A DNA stretch of 39,271 nucleotides from Halopseudomonas sabulinigri. GTDB taxonomy: Bacteria; Pseudomonadota; Gammaproteobacteria; Pseudomonadales; Pseudomonadaceae. The stretch covers positions 1 through 39,271 of the forward strand of contig DRHT01000011.1 of the NCBI GenBank assembly GCA_011053055.1, written 5' to 3'. Below the pieces are notes generated by a model. That model was not told the origin of the DNA. It searched no databases and worked only from the letters and a program-made list of their open reading frames with translations. Every line of letters begins with the position of its first letter. Position 1 is the stretch's first letter. Shown piece after piece: positions 18,767-27,726 of this stretch. The translations under genes and the position numbers were made by a program.

Positions 18767-19645
18767 TCACGTGATTTTGGACCGACTTGAGGGGGTCGAA
18801 ATGCTCAGCAGGCTGGCAGCAAAAATTAACCCTGCACCTACCCATGAAGACCAGCCCGGCAGCTCACCCCACAGATACCAAGCGAAAGCACCAGAAAAAA
18901 CGATCGCTAGGTAGCTCAGCGGCCCGATTTTACCCGGAGGTGCCAGTGCGTAGGCCTTGGACATGACCAGTTGGCTGGTAGTCGCAACCAAACCAATAGC
19001 AAGCAGCAGCAACATTTGCTGAGACGTTAGCGCTTGCCGCGCCCAAAGCATGGGGATAGCGGAGAGCAGGGTGGAAAAAGTGGCGAAATAAAACACGATA
19101 CGGCTGGCCGGCTCACTATTGCTCATAGCGCGGATGGAGACGAAAGCGGCAGCGGCAAGCAGGCTGGCGGCAACTCCGGCGAAGGCTTTGGGCTCAAACA
19201 GGGCACCAGTGGGCTTGGCGACCATCAGCACGCCGACAAAGCCAATCAACACCATGCCAATGATGCGTGGCGTTAGACTCTCACGCAGCCACCACCAAGC
19301 GAGCAACGGCGTAAAGACCGGTGCTGCGTAGGTAAACACCATGGCATCGGCCAAAGGTAGGTGAGCGATGGCATAGAAAAAGCAGTACATGGCCCCAAGG
19401 CCATAGAAGGTGCGCAGGAAGTGCCCGCGGAGGCGTTGCGTGCGAAAGGGTGAAAAGCCCTTGATCAGCATCATCGGCATGAAGAAGAACACGCCCACCA
19501 GATTGCGAAAGAACACGACTGTTTCGTTGTTAACGCCGACCGAGACTTCGCGAATAAGTACGCCCATGACGGCAAACAAAAGAGCGGAGAGCGCAAGTAA
19601 TATCGCGCCCTGACGCGGATTGTCCTGACGGACTAGTTCAACCAC
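18767..19645 (-). CDS. EamA/DMT-superfamily membrane transporter
   Basis: The product has about 292 residues and ten predicted membrane helices arranged as two EamA repeats (about 10-140 and 150-285). Family features include the FRNLVGVFFFMP helix, a YAAPVFTPLLAWWWLRE segment at the end of the first repeat, and a similar SYLAIVFSGAFAWYLWGE in the second. Relatives export amino acids, riboflavin or other metabolites; the substrate here is not predictable. The open frame runs to 19762, but that extension lies wholly inside hflD. A GTG at 19645 overlaps the hflD stop by eight bases, a likely coupled start. The hydrophobic protein begins right after it. Confidence 0.85.
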   Translation of the reverse strand: MVELVRQDNPRQGAILLALSALLFAVMGVLIREVSVGVNNETVVFFRNLVGVFFFMPMMLIKGFSPFRTQRLRGHFLRTFYGLGAMYCFFYAIAHLPLADAMVFTYAAPVFTPLLAWWWLRESLTPRIIGMVLIGFVGVLMVAKPTGALFEPKAFAGVAASLLAAAAFVSIRAMSNSEPASRIVFYFATFSTLLSAIPMLWARQALTSQQMLLLLAIGLVATTSQLVMSKAYALAPPGKIGPLSYLAIVFSGAFAWYLWGELPGWSSWVGAGLIFAASLLSISTPSSRSKIT

Positions 19646-20258
19646 GCAGCAAGGCCTTGGTCGCGTCCAAAAGCTTTCTGCGCTGGAGCAGCAGTTGCCA
19701 GCGATGGCCGCCAACCTGGCGCCATAGTGTGGCGCCGCGGATGCCTGCCAGCAGCAGCGCACGGATGCGGTTGGCGATATCGGGTTGCTGCAGATGGCGC
19801 ATGTCGCCCTGCACCTGAATACGCAAGCGCAATGTGCTGAGTGTGTCTTGATAGGTTGCGCCGAGTGAGGCCATTACGTTGTCATGCAATATGCCAAAGT
19901 GCTCGACCTGGTGTTCGGTCTGGCCAATGCGTTGGCCTAGTACTTGTAGCATGTCGCTGCGCTTGGAGAGCTGCCTTTCAAGAGTCAGAAGGTTCATTAC
20001 ATAGCGCAATGAATCGCGCTGCAATGCAGCGGTATCGCGTTCCAGCATGGCCTCCAGCGCTTGCAAGCCACTACGAATCTGGTGCGCACTACCGCCATAC
20101 ACGCTCAGCACATCGTCTGGCGAGGTAATCAGGATGCTATTGGCCAGGCAGCGGGTCGGGCCCTCTGCAGACTGGCCGCTGCGGGCGAGTTTATCCACCT
20201 GCAATGTCGCCTCAAAAATCGCACCCAAAGCAATGGCCTGGTCGCGAATGCTGCTCAT
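19638..20258 (-). CDS. hflD: High-frequency lysogenization protein HflD homologue
   Basis: The 206-residue mostly helical protein resembles HflD (YcfC, DUF489), a peripheral inner-membrane protein that in E. coli interacts with phage lambda CII; its native role is unclear. The family start [23 protein letters not shown] and the block [15 protein letters not shown] are present. Length fits the family (about 205-213). Its ATG overlaps the mnmA stop by four bases (ATGA) and its own end overlaps the EamA GTG, so it sits in the middle of a translationally coupled string. The mnmA-hflD-purB neighbourhood is widely conserved in gammaproteobacteria. Confidence 0.93.
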   Translation of the reverse strand: MSSIRDQAIALGAIFEATLQVDKLARSGQSAEGPTRCLANSILITSPDDVLSVYGGSAHQIRSGLQALEAMLERDTAALQRDSLRYVMNLLTLERQLSKRSDMLQVLGQRIGQTEHQVEHFGILHDNVMASLGATYQDTLSTLRLRIQVQGDMRHLQQPDIANRIRALLLAGIRGATLWRQVGGHRWQLLLQRRKLLDATKALLRG

Positions 20259-21388
20259 GCTGCACGCTCGTCAAACGTCGGCTCAGCCGTCTCGATTACG
20301 CCGCCACCCAGGCAGATGTCGTCTTGATACAACACGACGGATTGCCCAGGTGTGACTGCGCGCTGAGGTTCCTCAAATACAATGCGGTAGCCTTCAGGTG
20401 TTGATTCCAATACGCAGCTCTGGTCGGGCTGGCGATAGCGCACTTTGGCCGTCAGACGCACGGGCTGTGTTGTTGCGGGCGACTCATTCACCCAATAGAT
20501 GTGTGAGCAGGTGAGGGCGGAGGCAAATAGCCAGGGGTGATTGTTGCCCTGGCCGACTACCAATATGTTTTTGCTGAGGTCTTTCTTGAGCACATACCAA
20601 GGTTCGTCACCGGCTCCTTGCAAACCGCCAATGCCAAGGCCTTGCCGTTGACCGATGGTGTGGTACATCAAACCGTGGTGGCGGCCGATCACTTCCCCGT
20701 CGATCGTTTGAATGTCGCCGGGTTGTGCGGGCAAATACTGCTTGAGAAAATCACTAAAACGGCGCTCGCCAATAAAGCAGATACCGGTCGAGTCTTTTTT
20801 ACGCGCGGTGGCCAGCTCGTATCTTTCAGCGATGCGGCGCACCTCTGGCTTTTCTAGTTCGCCGACCGGGAACAGTGTGCGAGCGATCTGCTCGGCGGCA
20901 ACGGCATGCAGAAAGTAGCTCTGATCCTTGTTGCCATCAAGGCCGCGCAGCAATAACGTTTGGCCGTCCCGTTCGGCACGGCGCACGTAGTGTCCAGTAG
21001 CGATCAGGTCAGCACCCAAGGCCAGGGCGTAGTCCAGGAAGGCTTTGAATTTGATTTCACGGTTGCAGAGAATATCCGGGTTAGGCGTGCGGCCTGCCTT
21101 GTACTCTTCAAGGAAGTGCTCGAATACATTGTCCCAGTACTCGGCTGCGAAGTTGGCCGTATGCAGCTTGATGCCCAGCTTGTCACTGACCGCTTGTGCA
21201 TCCGCCAGATCGTCCATGGCGGTGCAGTAATCGGTGCCATCGTCTTCATCCCAGTTCTTCATGAACAGGCCTTCAACCTGGTACCCCTGCTCCAGCAGTA
21301 GCGCTGCAGAGACAGAAGAGTCCACGCCGCCGGACATGCCGACAATAACGCGGGTTTGATCAGGGGCTTTGTCTGTAAAAGTGTTCAT
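20255..21388 (-). CDS. mnmA: tRNA-specific 2-thiouridylase
   Basis: MnmA thiolates U34 in the wobble position of tRNA-Lys, -Glu and -Gln, using sulfur relayed by the Tus system. The 377-residue product has the PP-loop ATP-binding motif SGGVDSS (19-25), the catalytic cysteines Cys108 (NPDILCN) and Cys204 (STGICFIG), the [12 protein letters not shown] insertion and the beta-barrel C-terminal domain. All expected residues are present. The start is one base after the stop of the nudix gene, and the stop overlaps hflD, so the three genes are co-translated. Confidence 0.97.
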   Translation of the reverse strand: MNTFTDKAPDQTRVIVGMSGGVDSSVSAALLLEQGYQVEGLFMKNWDEDDGTDYCTAMDDLADAQAVSDKLGIKLHTANFAAEYWDNVFEHFLEEYKAGRTPNPDILCNREIKFKAFLDYALALGADLIATGHYVRRAERDGQTLLLRGLDGNKDQSYFLHAVAAEQIARTLFPVGELEKPEVRRIAERYELATARKKDSTGICFIGERRFSDFLKQYLPAQPGDIQTIDGEVIGRHHGLMYHTIGQRQGLGIGGLQGAGDEPWYVLKKDLSKNILVVGQGNNHPWLFASALTCSHIYWVNESPATTQPVRLTAKVRYRQPDQSCVLESTPEGYRIVFEEPQRAVTPGQSVVLYQDDICLGGGVIETAEPTFDERAA

Positions 21389-21389
21389 G

Positions 21390-21824
21390 TCAACGAATCA
21401 GATCCAATGAATAGTGCGGTTTGTTCAGGTAATCGGTGATGCAGTCGAGCACTAAGTAGCTACGCAGTTTATGGCGTTGCTCTTCGAGTTCTTCAAGGGT
21501 CATCCAGCGCGCTCTAATAATGCCATCATCCAGTGCTTGCGCAGCGTCATGCCGCAAGGCTTTGGCGCTGAAGCAGGTACGCTGATAGGTCACACCGTTA
21601 GCTGCGGTGAACAGATAAAGCCCTGTAATCGCGGTCAGCTCAACGCTCCAGCCGGTTTCCTCTTGGGTTTCACGTACCGCGGCTTGCAATAATGTCTCCC
21701 CCGATTCCAGGTGGCCCGCTGGTTGGTTGAGCACAACTTTGCCGTCGCGGCGTTCTTCAACGATCAAAAAACGGCCGTTATGTTCAACAATGCAAGCAAC
21801 GGTGAGATGGGGAGTGAAGCGCAT
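21390..21824 (-). CDS. nudJ: Nudix hydrolase, NudJ-like phosphatase
   Basis: The 144-residue protein carries a complete Nudix box (37-59: GHLESGE, seven spacer residues, then RETQEETGW), giving the metal-binding Glu residues. Relatives (NudJ/YmfB, next to mnmA in enterobacteria and pseudomonads) hydrolyse nucleoside tri- and diphosphates and thiamine-precursor pyrophosphates. The exact substrate is inferred from family and position. It heads the nudix-mnmA-hflD string. The mnmA ATG follows its stop by a single base. The start ATG at 21824 fits the [14 protein letters not shown]-terminus seen in relatives. Confidence 0.9.
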   Translation of the reverse strand: MRFTPHLTVACIVEHNGRFLIVEERRDGKVVLNQPAGHLESGETLLQAAVRETQEETGWSVELTAITGLYLFTAANGVTYQRTCFSAKALRHDAAQALDDGIIRARWMTLEELEEQRHKLRSYLVLDCITDYLNKPHYSLDLIR

Positions 21825-21909
21825 GACGGGCCCTCGACAGGTGGCATAGGGTAGCGTAAAGCTGCTGTTGGGTGAACCATCACGCTGGTGGATAACATGA
21901 AGACTAGTA

Positions 21910-21938
21910 TTGACAGCAAAAGCGTCTAGGATTCTGAT
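21910..21938 (+). promoter_or_regulatory. Candidate sigma-70 promoter for icd
   Basis: TTGACA (21910-21915) matches the -35 consensus and is followed after exactly 17 bases by TCTGAT (21933-21938, four of six to TATAAT). Transcription would start near 21945, directly in front of the first RccR-like repeat. Confidence 0.55.
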
Positions 21939-21949
21939 AGTCGAAGGTT

Positions 21950-21976
21950 TGTAGTGGCGATTGTAGTGTTACTACA
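21950..21976. promoter_or_regulatory. RccR-like operator 1 upstream of icd (nested short and long forms)
   Basis: TGTAGTGTTACTACA (21962-21976) differs at one position from the 15-bp RccR aceE-type site TGTAGTTTTACTACA. A further TGTAGT lies at 21950-21955, so the same right arm also forms a 27-bp long-linker pair. The site lies just downstream of the candidate -10, a position suited to repression. Confidence 0.6.
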
Positions 21977-22064
21977 TGATTTTGGTTTTTTGCGATCAAT
22001 CAGCGTGTTTAAACCCAAGCATGTAGGTCGTCATGATAGGTTTCAAGAAAAATGCGTGACTTTT

Positions 22065-22079
22065 TGTAGGAAAACTACA
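22065..22079. promoter_or_regulatory. RccR-like operator 2 upstream of icd
   Basis: TGTAGGAAAACTACA has 5-bp perfect arms (TGTAG/CTACA) and differs at one base from the reverse complement of the 15-bp RccR site. It lies 89 bases (start to end) beyond operator 1 and about 100 bases before the icd ATG. Confidence 0.55.
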
Positions 22080-22176
22080 ACAATACCGCAGCTCAAAATC
22101 CGTATTCTTATTCAGAGCCTTCGGGTTACCCGCTCGTAGGCTGCTAGTGACAACGACAACATACACGGAGTCAAAA

Positions 22177-23433
22177 ATGGGATACCAAAAGATCCAGGTG
22201 CCGGCTAGCGGCGACAAAATTACCGTAAATGCTGACCTTTCCCTGAATGTACCCAATAACCCTGTCATCCCATATATCGAAGGTGACGGCATTGGTGTTG
22301 ATATTTCCCCTGTAATGATGAAGGTCGTCGACGCTGCCGTCGAAAAGGCCTATGGCGGCAAGCGCAAGATTTCCTGGATGGAAGTTTACGCTGGCGAAAA
22401 AGCCACTCAGGTTTACGATCAAGATACTTGGCTGCCGAAAGAAACCCTGGAAGCCGTCAAGGATTACGTTGTATCCATCAAGGGTCCGTTGACCACCCCA
22501 GTAGGTGGTGGCATTCGCTCCTTGAACGTGGCGCTGCGTCAGGAACTGGATCTGTACGTATGCCAGCGTCCGGTTCGCTGGTTCACCGGTGTACCAAGCC
22601 CGGTCAAGAAGCCGCAAGACGTCGATATGATCATCTTTCGTGAGAACTCCGAAGATATCTACGCAGGTGTTGAGTTCAAGGCTGGCACTCCTGAAGCCAA
22701 GAAAATCATCAAGTTCCTTACCGAAGAAATGGGCGCTACCAAGATCCGTTTCACCGACATGTGCGGTATCGGCATCAAGCCGGTTTCTGAGGAAGGCACC
22801 AAGCGTCTTTCACGTAAAGCTCTGCAGTACGCGGTAGACAACGATCGCGAGTCGGTCACTATCGTGCACAAAGGCAACATCATGAAGTTCACCGAAGGTG
22901 CCTTCAAAGAGTGGAGCTACGACATTGCGCGTGATGAATTTGGCGCTGAGCTGCTGGATGGCGGCCCTTGGATGCAGTTCAAAAACCCCAAAACCGGCAA
23001 GAACATCGTCGTTAAGGATGTAATCGCTGACGCTATGCTGCAGCAGATCTTGTTGCGCCCGGCTGAGTACGACGTGATTGCGACTCTGAACCTGAACGGT
23101 GACTACCTGTCCGACGCCCTGGCGGCTGAAGTAGGCGGCATCGGTATCGCTCCAGGCGCGAACTTGTCTGATTCGATCGCCATGTTTGAAGCGACCCACG
23201 GTACTGCGCCCAAGTACGCAGGCCAAGACAAGGTCAACCCTGGTTCACTGATCCTGTCCGCAGAAATGATGCTGCGTCACATGGGTTGGCTAGAAGCAGC
23301 AGACCTGATCATCAAGGGCACTGAAGGCGCTATCGCCAACAAGACAGTGACCTATGACTTTGAGCGACTGATGGATGGCGCCCAGCTGCGCAAGTGCTCT
23401 GAGTTCGGTGATGACCTGATCGCTTCCATGTAA
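22177..23433 (+). CDS. icd: NADP-dependent isocitrate dehydrogenase
   Basis: Icd oxidises isocitrate to 2-oxoglutarate and competes with isocitrate lyase for substrate. The product has 418 residues from ATG 22177, starting [20 protein letters not shown] as in Pseudomonas; the frame is open ten codons further but the ribosome-binding site ACGGAG and conservation support 22177. The substrate loop [12 protein letters not shown] contains Ser115, equivalent to the E. coli Ser113 phosphorylated by Ace[11 protein letters not shown] and the C-terminal cofactor region ([19 protein letters not shown]) are intact and of the NADP type. A perfect hairpin follows. Its upstream region carries repeated RccR-like sites. 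Confidence 0.97.
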   Translation: MGYQKIQVPASGDKITVNADLSLNVPNNPVIPYIEGDGIGVDISPVMMKVVDAAVEKAYGGKRKISWMEVYAGEKATQVYDQDTWLPKETLEAVKDYVVSIKGPLTTPVGGGIRSLNVALRQELDLYVCQRPVRWFTGVPSPVKKPQDVDMIIFRENSEDIYAGVEFKAGTPEAKKIIKFLTEEMGATKIRFTDMCGIGIKPVSEEGTKRLSRKALQYAVDNDRESVTIVHKGNIMKFTEGAFKEWSYDIARDEFGAELLDGGPWMQFKNPKTGKNIVVKDVIADAMLQQILLRPAEYDVIATLNLNGDYLSDALAAEVGGIGIAPGANLSDSIAMFEATHGTAPKYAGQDKVNPGSLILSAEMMLRHMGWLEAADLIIKGTEGAIANKTVTYDFERLMDGAQLRKCSEFGDDLIASM

Positions 23434-23481
23434 GAAAAGGTACTGGGCCGGTAACGCCGGCCTGGCGCTGGTAGCAGTAAC

Positions 23482-23509
23482 AACAAAGCCGGCTTGCGCC
23501 GGCTTTGTT
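23482..23509. terminator. Hairpin between convergent icd and cspD
   Basis: AACAAAGCCGGC (23482-23493) and GCCGGCTTTGTT (23498-23509) form a perfect 12-bp stem with a TTGC loop. It sits 49 bases after the icd stop and 27 before the cspD stop, so it may terminate both genes. No extended T-run is present. Confidence 0.8.
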
Positions 23510-23535
23510 ATGTGCACTGGAATCAGATGAGAGCT

Positions 23536-23805
23536 TTAATGGTTCATTGCGGTCTCGGCTGAAACGTCTTCATTTTCCAGTTGTTTCTTGCTAGCTTGTT
23601 CAGCTGGACACTGAATATTGATTGCATGCAATCCTTTCGGGCCCTGGATGATGTCAAATTGTACGGGTTGACTGGCCTTCAGCGTCTTGTAACCATCCAT
23701 CTGGATAGCTGAGTAGTGTGCAAAAAGGTCTTCTTCCCGACCGTCAGCTACAATGAAACCGTAACCTTTAGCGTTGTTGAACCATTTGACCTTACCGTTC
23801 TCCAT
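23536..23805 (-). CDS. cspD: Cold-shock-domain protein CspD
   Basis: The 89-residue protein begins with a cold-shock domain (1-67) bearing both RNA-binding motifs, KGYGFIV (RNP1) and DLFAHY (RNP2). It has a charged 20-residue tail, longer than classical CspA (about 70). CspD proteins bind single-stranded DNA and inhibit replication initiation and elongation in stationary phase. The gene is divergent from clpS-clpA, the normal gammaproteobacterial arrangement; in E. coli CspD is degraded by Lon. GAGGGATGCAGT precedes the ATG on the minus strand, giving a good ribosome-binding site. Confidence 0.94.
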   Translation of the reverse strand: MENGKVKWFNNAKGYGFIVADGREEDLFAHYSAIQMDGYKTLKASQPVQFDIIQGPKGLHAINIQCPAEQASKKQLENEDVSAETAMNH

Positions 23806-24024
23806 ACTGCATCCCTCTGATAACTTGTCACGTCATGTGAATGTGCATCGTCCGGTGCTGACTGAGAGTCAATGGGGTATTTAAATCGTGACTGATCAGT
23901 CAAGCACACTTACAATTTTTATCACCTAATTGAGGCAAGTCAAGCCAGCCTCTGACAAGCTGTGTACCAGTACGCACTTTTAAGATGAACGGCCCATTTA
24001 CTAATGCAACCAGCGAAGCGACAG

Positions 24025-24402
24025 ATGTTTTCAATGACAGAATTTCAACTAACCTTAATGACAGGTTCAGTTATCAAAGGATCGGGCGATCCAGAGCACG
24101 AGGATGATCACGGGCTTGCCGTAGAGACCAGCAAGCCCGAGCTCAAACCGCCGTCGCGCTATAAGGTTGTCTTGCTTAATGATGACTACACGCCGATGGA
24201 CTTTGTGGTCGAAGTGCTCGAACGTTTTTTCTCGCACAACCGCGAAAGTGCTACGCAGATCATGCTGAAGGTGCATACTGAGGGCAGGGCGGTGTGCGGT
24301 ATCTACACCCGAGATATCGCTGAAACCAAGGCAGCAGAAGTTAATGATTATGCAAAAGAATGCCAGCACCCGCTAATGTGTCAGATTGAACGGGAAGCGT
24401 AA
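24025..24402 (+). CDS. clpS: ClpS adaptor of the ClpAP protease
   Basis: ClpS delivers N-end-rule substrates to ClpA and blocks SsrA-tagged ones. The core [24 protein letters not shown] and the [20 protein letters not shown] block are conserved. The frame opens at 24004 with other ATGs at 24025, 24034 and 24058. I chose 24025 because the resulting 125-residue protein aligns without gaps to Pseudomonas ClpS N-termini (M-x-x-x-x-x-x-R/Q-L-T); ribosome-binding sites are weak for all. The flexible acidic N-terminal extension needed to engage ClpA is present. The clpA start follows 37 bases later, so the two form an operon. Confidence 0.93.
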   Translation: MFSMTEFQLTLMTGSVIKGSGDPEHEDDHGLAVETSKPELKPPSRYKVVLLNDDYTPMDFVVEVLERFFSHNRESATQIMLKVHTEGRAVCGIYTRDIAETKAAEVNDYAKECQHPLMCQIEREA

Positions 24403-24439
24403 TAAAGCGATTTTTCATCGCGTGAGATGAGGTGGCAAA

Positions 24440-26707
24440 ATGCTCAATAGAGATCTCGAGATCACCCTGAACCTGGCGTTCAAGGAAGCACGCAACAAAC
24501 GCCACGAATTCATGACAGTAGAACACTTGCTGCTAGCCCTACTGGATAACCAGGCTGCGGTAGATGTGATTAATGCTTGCGGTGCCGATATGGATCGGTT
24601 GCGCCGGGAGCTGACTGAGTTTATAGACTCCACCACCCCGTTGATTCCCAAACAGGATCATGACCGCGAAACCCAGCCTACGCTGGGCTTTCAGCGCGTA
24701 CTGCAACGCGCTGTGTTCCACGTGCAAAGCTCCGGGAAAGGAGAGGTCAGCGGCGCGAACGTACTGGTGGCAATTTTCAGCGAGCAAGAAAGCCAAGCGG
24801 TATTTTTCCTCAAGCAACAACAGATCGCGCGCATCGACATAGTTAATTTCATCTCGCACGGGATTTCTAAAGTACCGGGCGATGCTGAGCCTATGGGCGA
24901 AGAGCAGGAGTCAATGGACGATGAAGGTGGCGAAGGCGCCACATCCAGTAATCCGCTCGAGGCATACGCTAGCAATCTGAATGAGCAAGCGCGTAAAGGC
25001 CGCATTGACCCTTTGGTCGGGCGCGCGTCAGAAGTTGAACGCGTCGCGCAAATTTTGATGCGCCGCCGTAAAAACAATCCCTTGCTGGTAGGCGAGGCGG
25101 GTGTCGGCAAGACCGCCATCGCGGAAGGCTTAGCCAAGCGCATCGTTGACGGAGAGGTGCCAGATATTCTCTCTGAAGCGGTAGTCTATTCGCTCGATCT
25201 TGGCTCTTTGTTGGCGGGCACTAAATATCGCGGTGACTTTGAGAAGCGGTTCAAGGCGCTACTGAAAGCACTGCGCAAGCGACCTCACGCTATTCTGTTT
25301 ATCGATGAAATTCACACCATCATTGGTGCGGGTGCCGCATCCGGTGGCGTTATGGATGCGTCCAACCTGCTTAAGCCGCTGCTATCATCGGGTGAGATTC
25401 GTTGCGTCGGTTCGACTACTTACCAGGAGTTCCGCGGCATCTTCGAGAAGGATCGCGCATTGGCGCGGCGCTTCCAGAAAGTGGACGTCGTTGAGCCTTC
25501 GGTGACCGATACCATTCAGATCCTCAAAGGGCTCAAGAGCCGTTTTGAAGATCACCATAGCATCCGCTATACCGATGAAGCGTTGAAAGCCGCTGCGGAG
25601 CTGGCTGATCGTTATATTAATGATCGGCATATGCCCGACAAAGCGATTGATGTGATCGACGAGGCAGGTGCCTATCAGCGTTTGCAGTTGCCGGAAAATC
25701 GTCCTGAGTTCATTGATGTGCCTGAGGTAGAAGCAATTGTTGCCAAAATTGCGCGCATTCCACCAAAGCATGTTTCGTCCAGTGACAAGCAATTGCTGCA
25801 GAACCTGGATCGCGATCTAAAGTTAGTGGTGTTTGGTCAAGACGATGCGATCGAAGCCTTGTCCACAGCGATCAAACTGTCGCGTGCCGGACTCAAATCA
25901 GCGGATAAGCCGGTTGGCTCATTCCTGTTCTCGGGCCCTACAGGGGTAGGCAAAACCGAGGTAACTCGACAGCTGGCCAAGAGTCTTGGTGTTGAGTTGT
26001 TGCGTTTTGATATGTCGGAGTACATGGAGCGGCATACCGTGTCACGGTTGATCGGCGCACCTCCGGGCTATGTCGGTTTTGATCAGGGCGGTTTGCTGAC
26101 CGAGGCTGTTACCAAGAACCCGCACTGCGTGCTGTTGCTCGATGAGATTGAGAAGGCGCACCCTGAGGTGTTTAACCTGCTGTTGCAGGTAATGGATCAC
26201 GGCACCCTGACCGATAACAATGGCCGCAAGGCGGATTTCCGCAATGTGATCATTGTGCTGACCACCAACGCCGGTGCTGAAAGCATGACGCGTGCGTCTA
26301 TCGGCTTTACTCATCAGGATCACAGCAGCGATGGTACGGAGATCATCAAGAAGTCCTTCACGCCGGAGTTCCGCAACCGTCTGGACGCGATTATTCAGTT
26401 TGGCCGTCTGACCCACGACAGCATCAAGTTTGTGGTCGACAAGTTTCTTACCGAACTGCAGGCGCAACTGGAAGATAAGCATGTGTTGCTGGAGGTGGAT
26501 GAAAGTGCACGTAACTGGTTAGCCGAGAAAGGGTACGATCCGTTGATGGGCGCGCGACCTATGGCGCGGTTAATCCAAGACAAAATCAAGCGGCCGTTGG
26601 CTGAGCAGATTTTGTTTGGTGATCTGGCGGAGAACGGCGGTACGGTACACATCACCTTGCGTGATGGTGAGCTTGAGATCGAAGTGCCTGAAGCTGAAAT
26701 GGCCTGA
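24440..26707 (+). CDS. clpA: ATP-dependent Clp protease ATP-binding subunit ClpA
   Basis: The 755-residue class I AAA+ unfoldase partners with ClpP. It contains the double Clp-N repeat (1-145), AAA domain 1 with Walker A GEAGVGKT (218-225) and Walker B ILFIDEIHT, and AAA domain 2 with GPTGVGKT (499-506) and LLLDEIEKAHPEVFN. The C-terminal D2-small domain (PLMGARPMARLIQDKIKRPLAEQIL) is present. An acidic, Gly-rich linker (about 150-170) joins N and D1. GAGGTGG precedes the ATG. It is followed directly by a strong terminator shared with convergent xthA; in P. aeruginosa infA, aat and a tRNA gene flank clpA instead. Confidence 0.98.
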   Translation: MLNRDLEITLNLAFKEARNKRHEFMTVEHLLLALLDNQAAVDVINACGADMDRLRRELTEFIDSTTPLIPKQDHDRETQPTLGFQRVLQRAVFHVQSSGKGEVSGANVLVAIFSEQESQAVFFLKQQQIARIDIVNFISHGISKVPGDAEPMGEEQESMDDEGGEGATSSNPLEAYASNLNEQARKGRIDPLVGRASEVERVAQILMRRRKNNPLLVGEAGVGKTAIAEGLAKRIVDGEVPDILSEAVVYSLDLGSLLAGTKYRGDFEKRFKALLKALRKRPHAILFIDEIHTIIGAGAASGGVMDASNLLKPLLSSGEIRCVGSTTYQEFRGIFEKDRALARRFQKVDVVEPSVTDTIQILKGLKSRFEDHHSIRYTDEALKAAAELADRYINDRHMPDKAIDVIDEAGAYQRLQLPENRPEFIDVPEVEAIVAKIARIPPKHVSSSDKQLLQNLDRDLKLVVFGQDDAIEALSTAIKLSRAGLKSADKPVGSFLFSGPTGVGKTEVTRQLAKSLGVELLRFDMSEYMERHTVSRLIGAPPGYVGFDQGGLLTEAVTKNPHCVLLLDEIEKAHPEVFNLLLQVMDHGTLTDNNGRKADFRNVIIVLTTNAGAESMTRASIGFTHQDHSSDGTEIIKKSFTPEFRNRLDAIIQFGRLTHDSIKFVVDKFLTELQAQLEDKHVLLEVDESARNWLAEKGYDPLMGARPMARLIQDKIKRPLAEQILFGDLAENGGTVHITLRDGELEIEVPEAEMA

Positions 26708-26724
26708 TTTTAGCCCTGAAATAG

Positions 26725-26760
26725 AAACGCCCGAGCGGTCTATCGCTCGGGCGTTTTTTT
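26725..26760 (+). terminator. Rho-independent terminator of clpA
   Basis: AAACGCCCGAGCG (26725-26737) pairs perfectly with CGCTCGGGCGTTT (26744-26756), loop of six bases, followed by four more T residues. It lies directly between clpA and the convergent xthA stop at 26763. Confidence 0.93.
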
Positions 26761-26762
26761 GT

Positions 26763-27578
26763 CTAGAGTTTGAAATTACTCCAGATTGGTGCGTGATCCG
26801 AAGGTTTTTCCATAGCCCGAATGTCGTAGTCGATACCGCTGTCAGTGCAGGTTTCGAGTAAGCCTTGGCTGGCCATGACCATGTCGATACGCAGGCCACG
26901 CTTGGGGTCGTCTTCAAAGCCCCGGCTGCGGTAATCAAACCAGCTGAATTGATCGTTCACCTGTGGGTACAGATGGCGGAAGGTGTCGACCATGCCCCAG
27001 GCCTTCAAGCGTTGCATCCACTCGCGCTCTTCCGGTAAGAAACTGCACTTGCCTGTGCGCAGCCAGCGTTTGGCGTTATCAGCACCAATGCCGATGTCAG
27101 CGTCGGTATCGGAAATATTCACGTCACCCATGATGACGATGCGTTGATCGGCACTGAAATCCTGCTCAAGATGTGCCTGCAAATCAGCGTAGAATTTCTC
27201 TTTAGCGGGAAACTTGGTGGGGTGGTCTCGGCTTTCGCCCTGCGGAAAATAACCATTAAAAACGAACAGCGGTTCGCCGTCGTCGCAGGGGATCGCGGCG
27301 CTGATCATGCGGCGCTGAGCCTCGTCGTTATCCTTGGGCAAACCTTTTCGCACCCATAGGGGCTCTTTTCGGCACAGCAAAGCTACGCCGTAATGGCCTT
27401 TTTGGCCGTGAAAGTAAACGTGGTAGCCCAGTTTTTCGACTATCTCCAAGGGAAACTGAGGATCGTCTACCTTGGTTTCTTGTAGCCCGATAACATCGGG
27501 GGAATGACGCTCCACCAGTTCGCTGAGCTGATGAGGGCGTGCCCGCAGGCCATTGATGTTGAAAGACACTATTTTCAT
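26763..27578 (-). CDS. xthA: Exodeoxyribonuclease III
   Basis: This Mg-dependent AP endonuclease and 3'-5' exonuclease of base-excision repair has 271 residues. Catalytic residues of the EEP family are visible: Glu34 in GLQETKVD, Asp151/Asn153 in MGDVNIS and the terminal SDHAPIW (Asp261, His262). The [14 protein letters not shown] segment carrying the DNA-contacting region is intact. The frame is open to 27629, but ATG 27578 with CAGGAA upstream gives the standard [14 protein letters not shown] start. The gene is divergent from tamA; xthA next to tamAB is also seen in Pseudomonas (PA2545-PA2542). Confidence 0.97.
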   Translation of the reverse strand: MKIVSFNINGLRARPHQLSELVERHSPDVIGLQETKVDDPQFPLEIVEKLGYHVYFHGQKGHYGVALLCRKEPLWVRKGLPKDNDEAQRRMISAAIPCDDGEPLFVFNGYFPQGESRDHPTKFPAKEKFYADLQAHLEQDFSADQRIVIMGDVNISDTDADIGIGADNAKRWLRTGKCSFLPEEREWMQRLKAWGMVDTFRHLYPQVNDQFSWFDYRSRGFEDDPKRGLRIDMVMASQGLLETCTDSGIDYDIRAMEKPSDHAPIWSNFKL

Positions 27579-27726
27579 GAGCAATTCCTGAGCTACTGTG
27601 CAACCAGCGCATAGCTTGGTCAGCGGCATGGAGATGAAAGATTACAATAAAATCAGGCTGATGAACCCCGATCAGCTACCGTGAGCATGTTAGCATTGCT
27701 TAGCCGCAAAGTTCAGGAAGGAGCGC

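Larger units (their letters stand above)
21825..22176. other. Divergent nudix/icd regulatory region
   Basis: About 350 bases with no gene. The NADP-dependent monomeric isocitrate dehydrogenase gene (idh) that occupies this spot in P. aeruginosa is absent. The region holds a good sigma-70-like promoter for icd and a cluster of TGTAGT/ACTACA repeats, listed separately. ACGGAG (22165-22170) is the icd ribosome-binding site. Confidence 0.6.
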
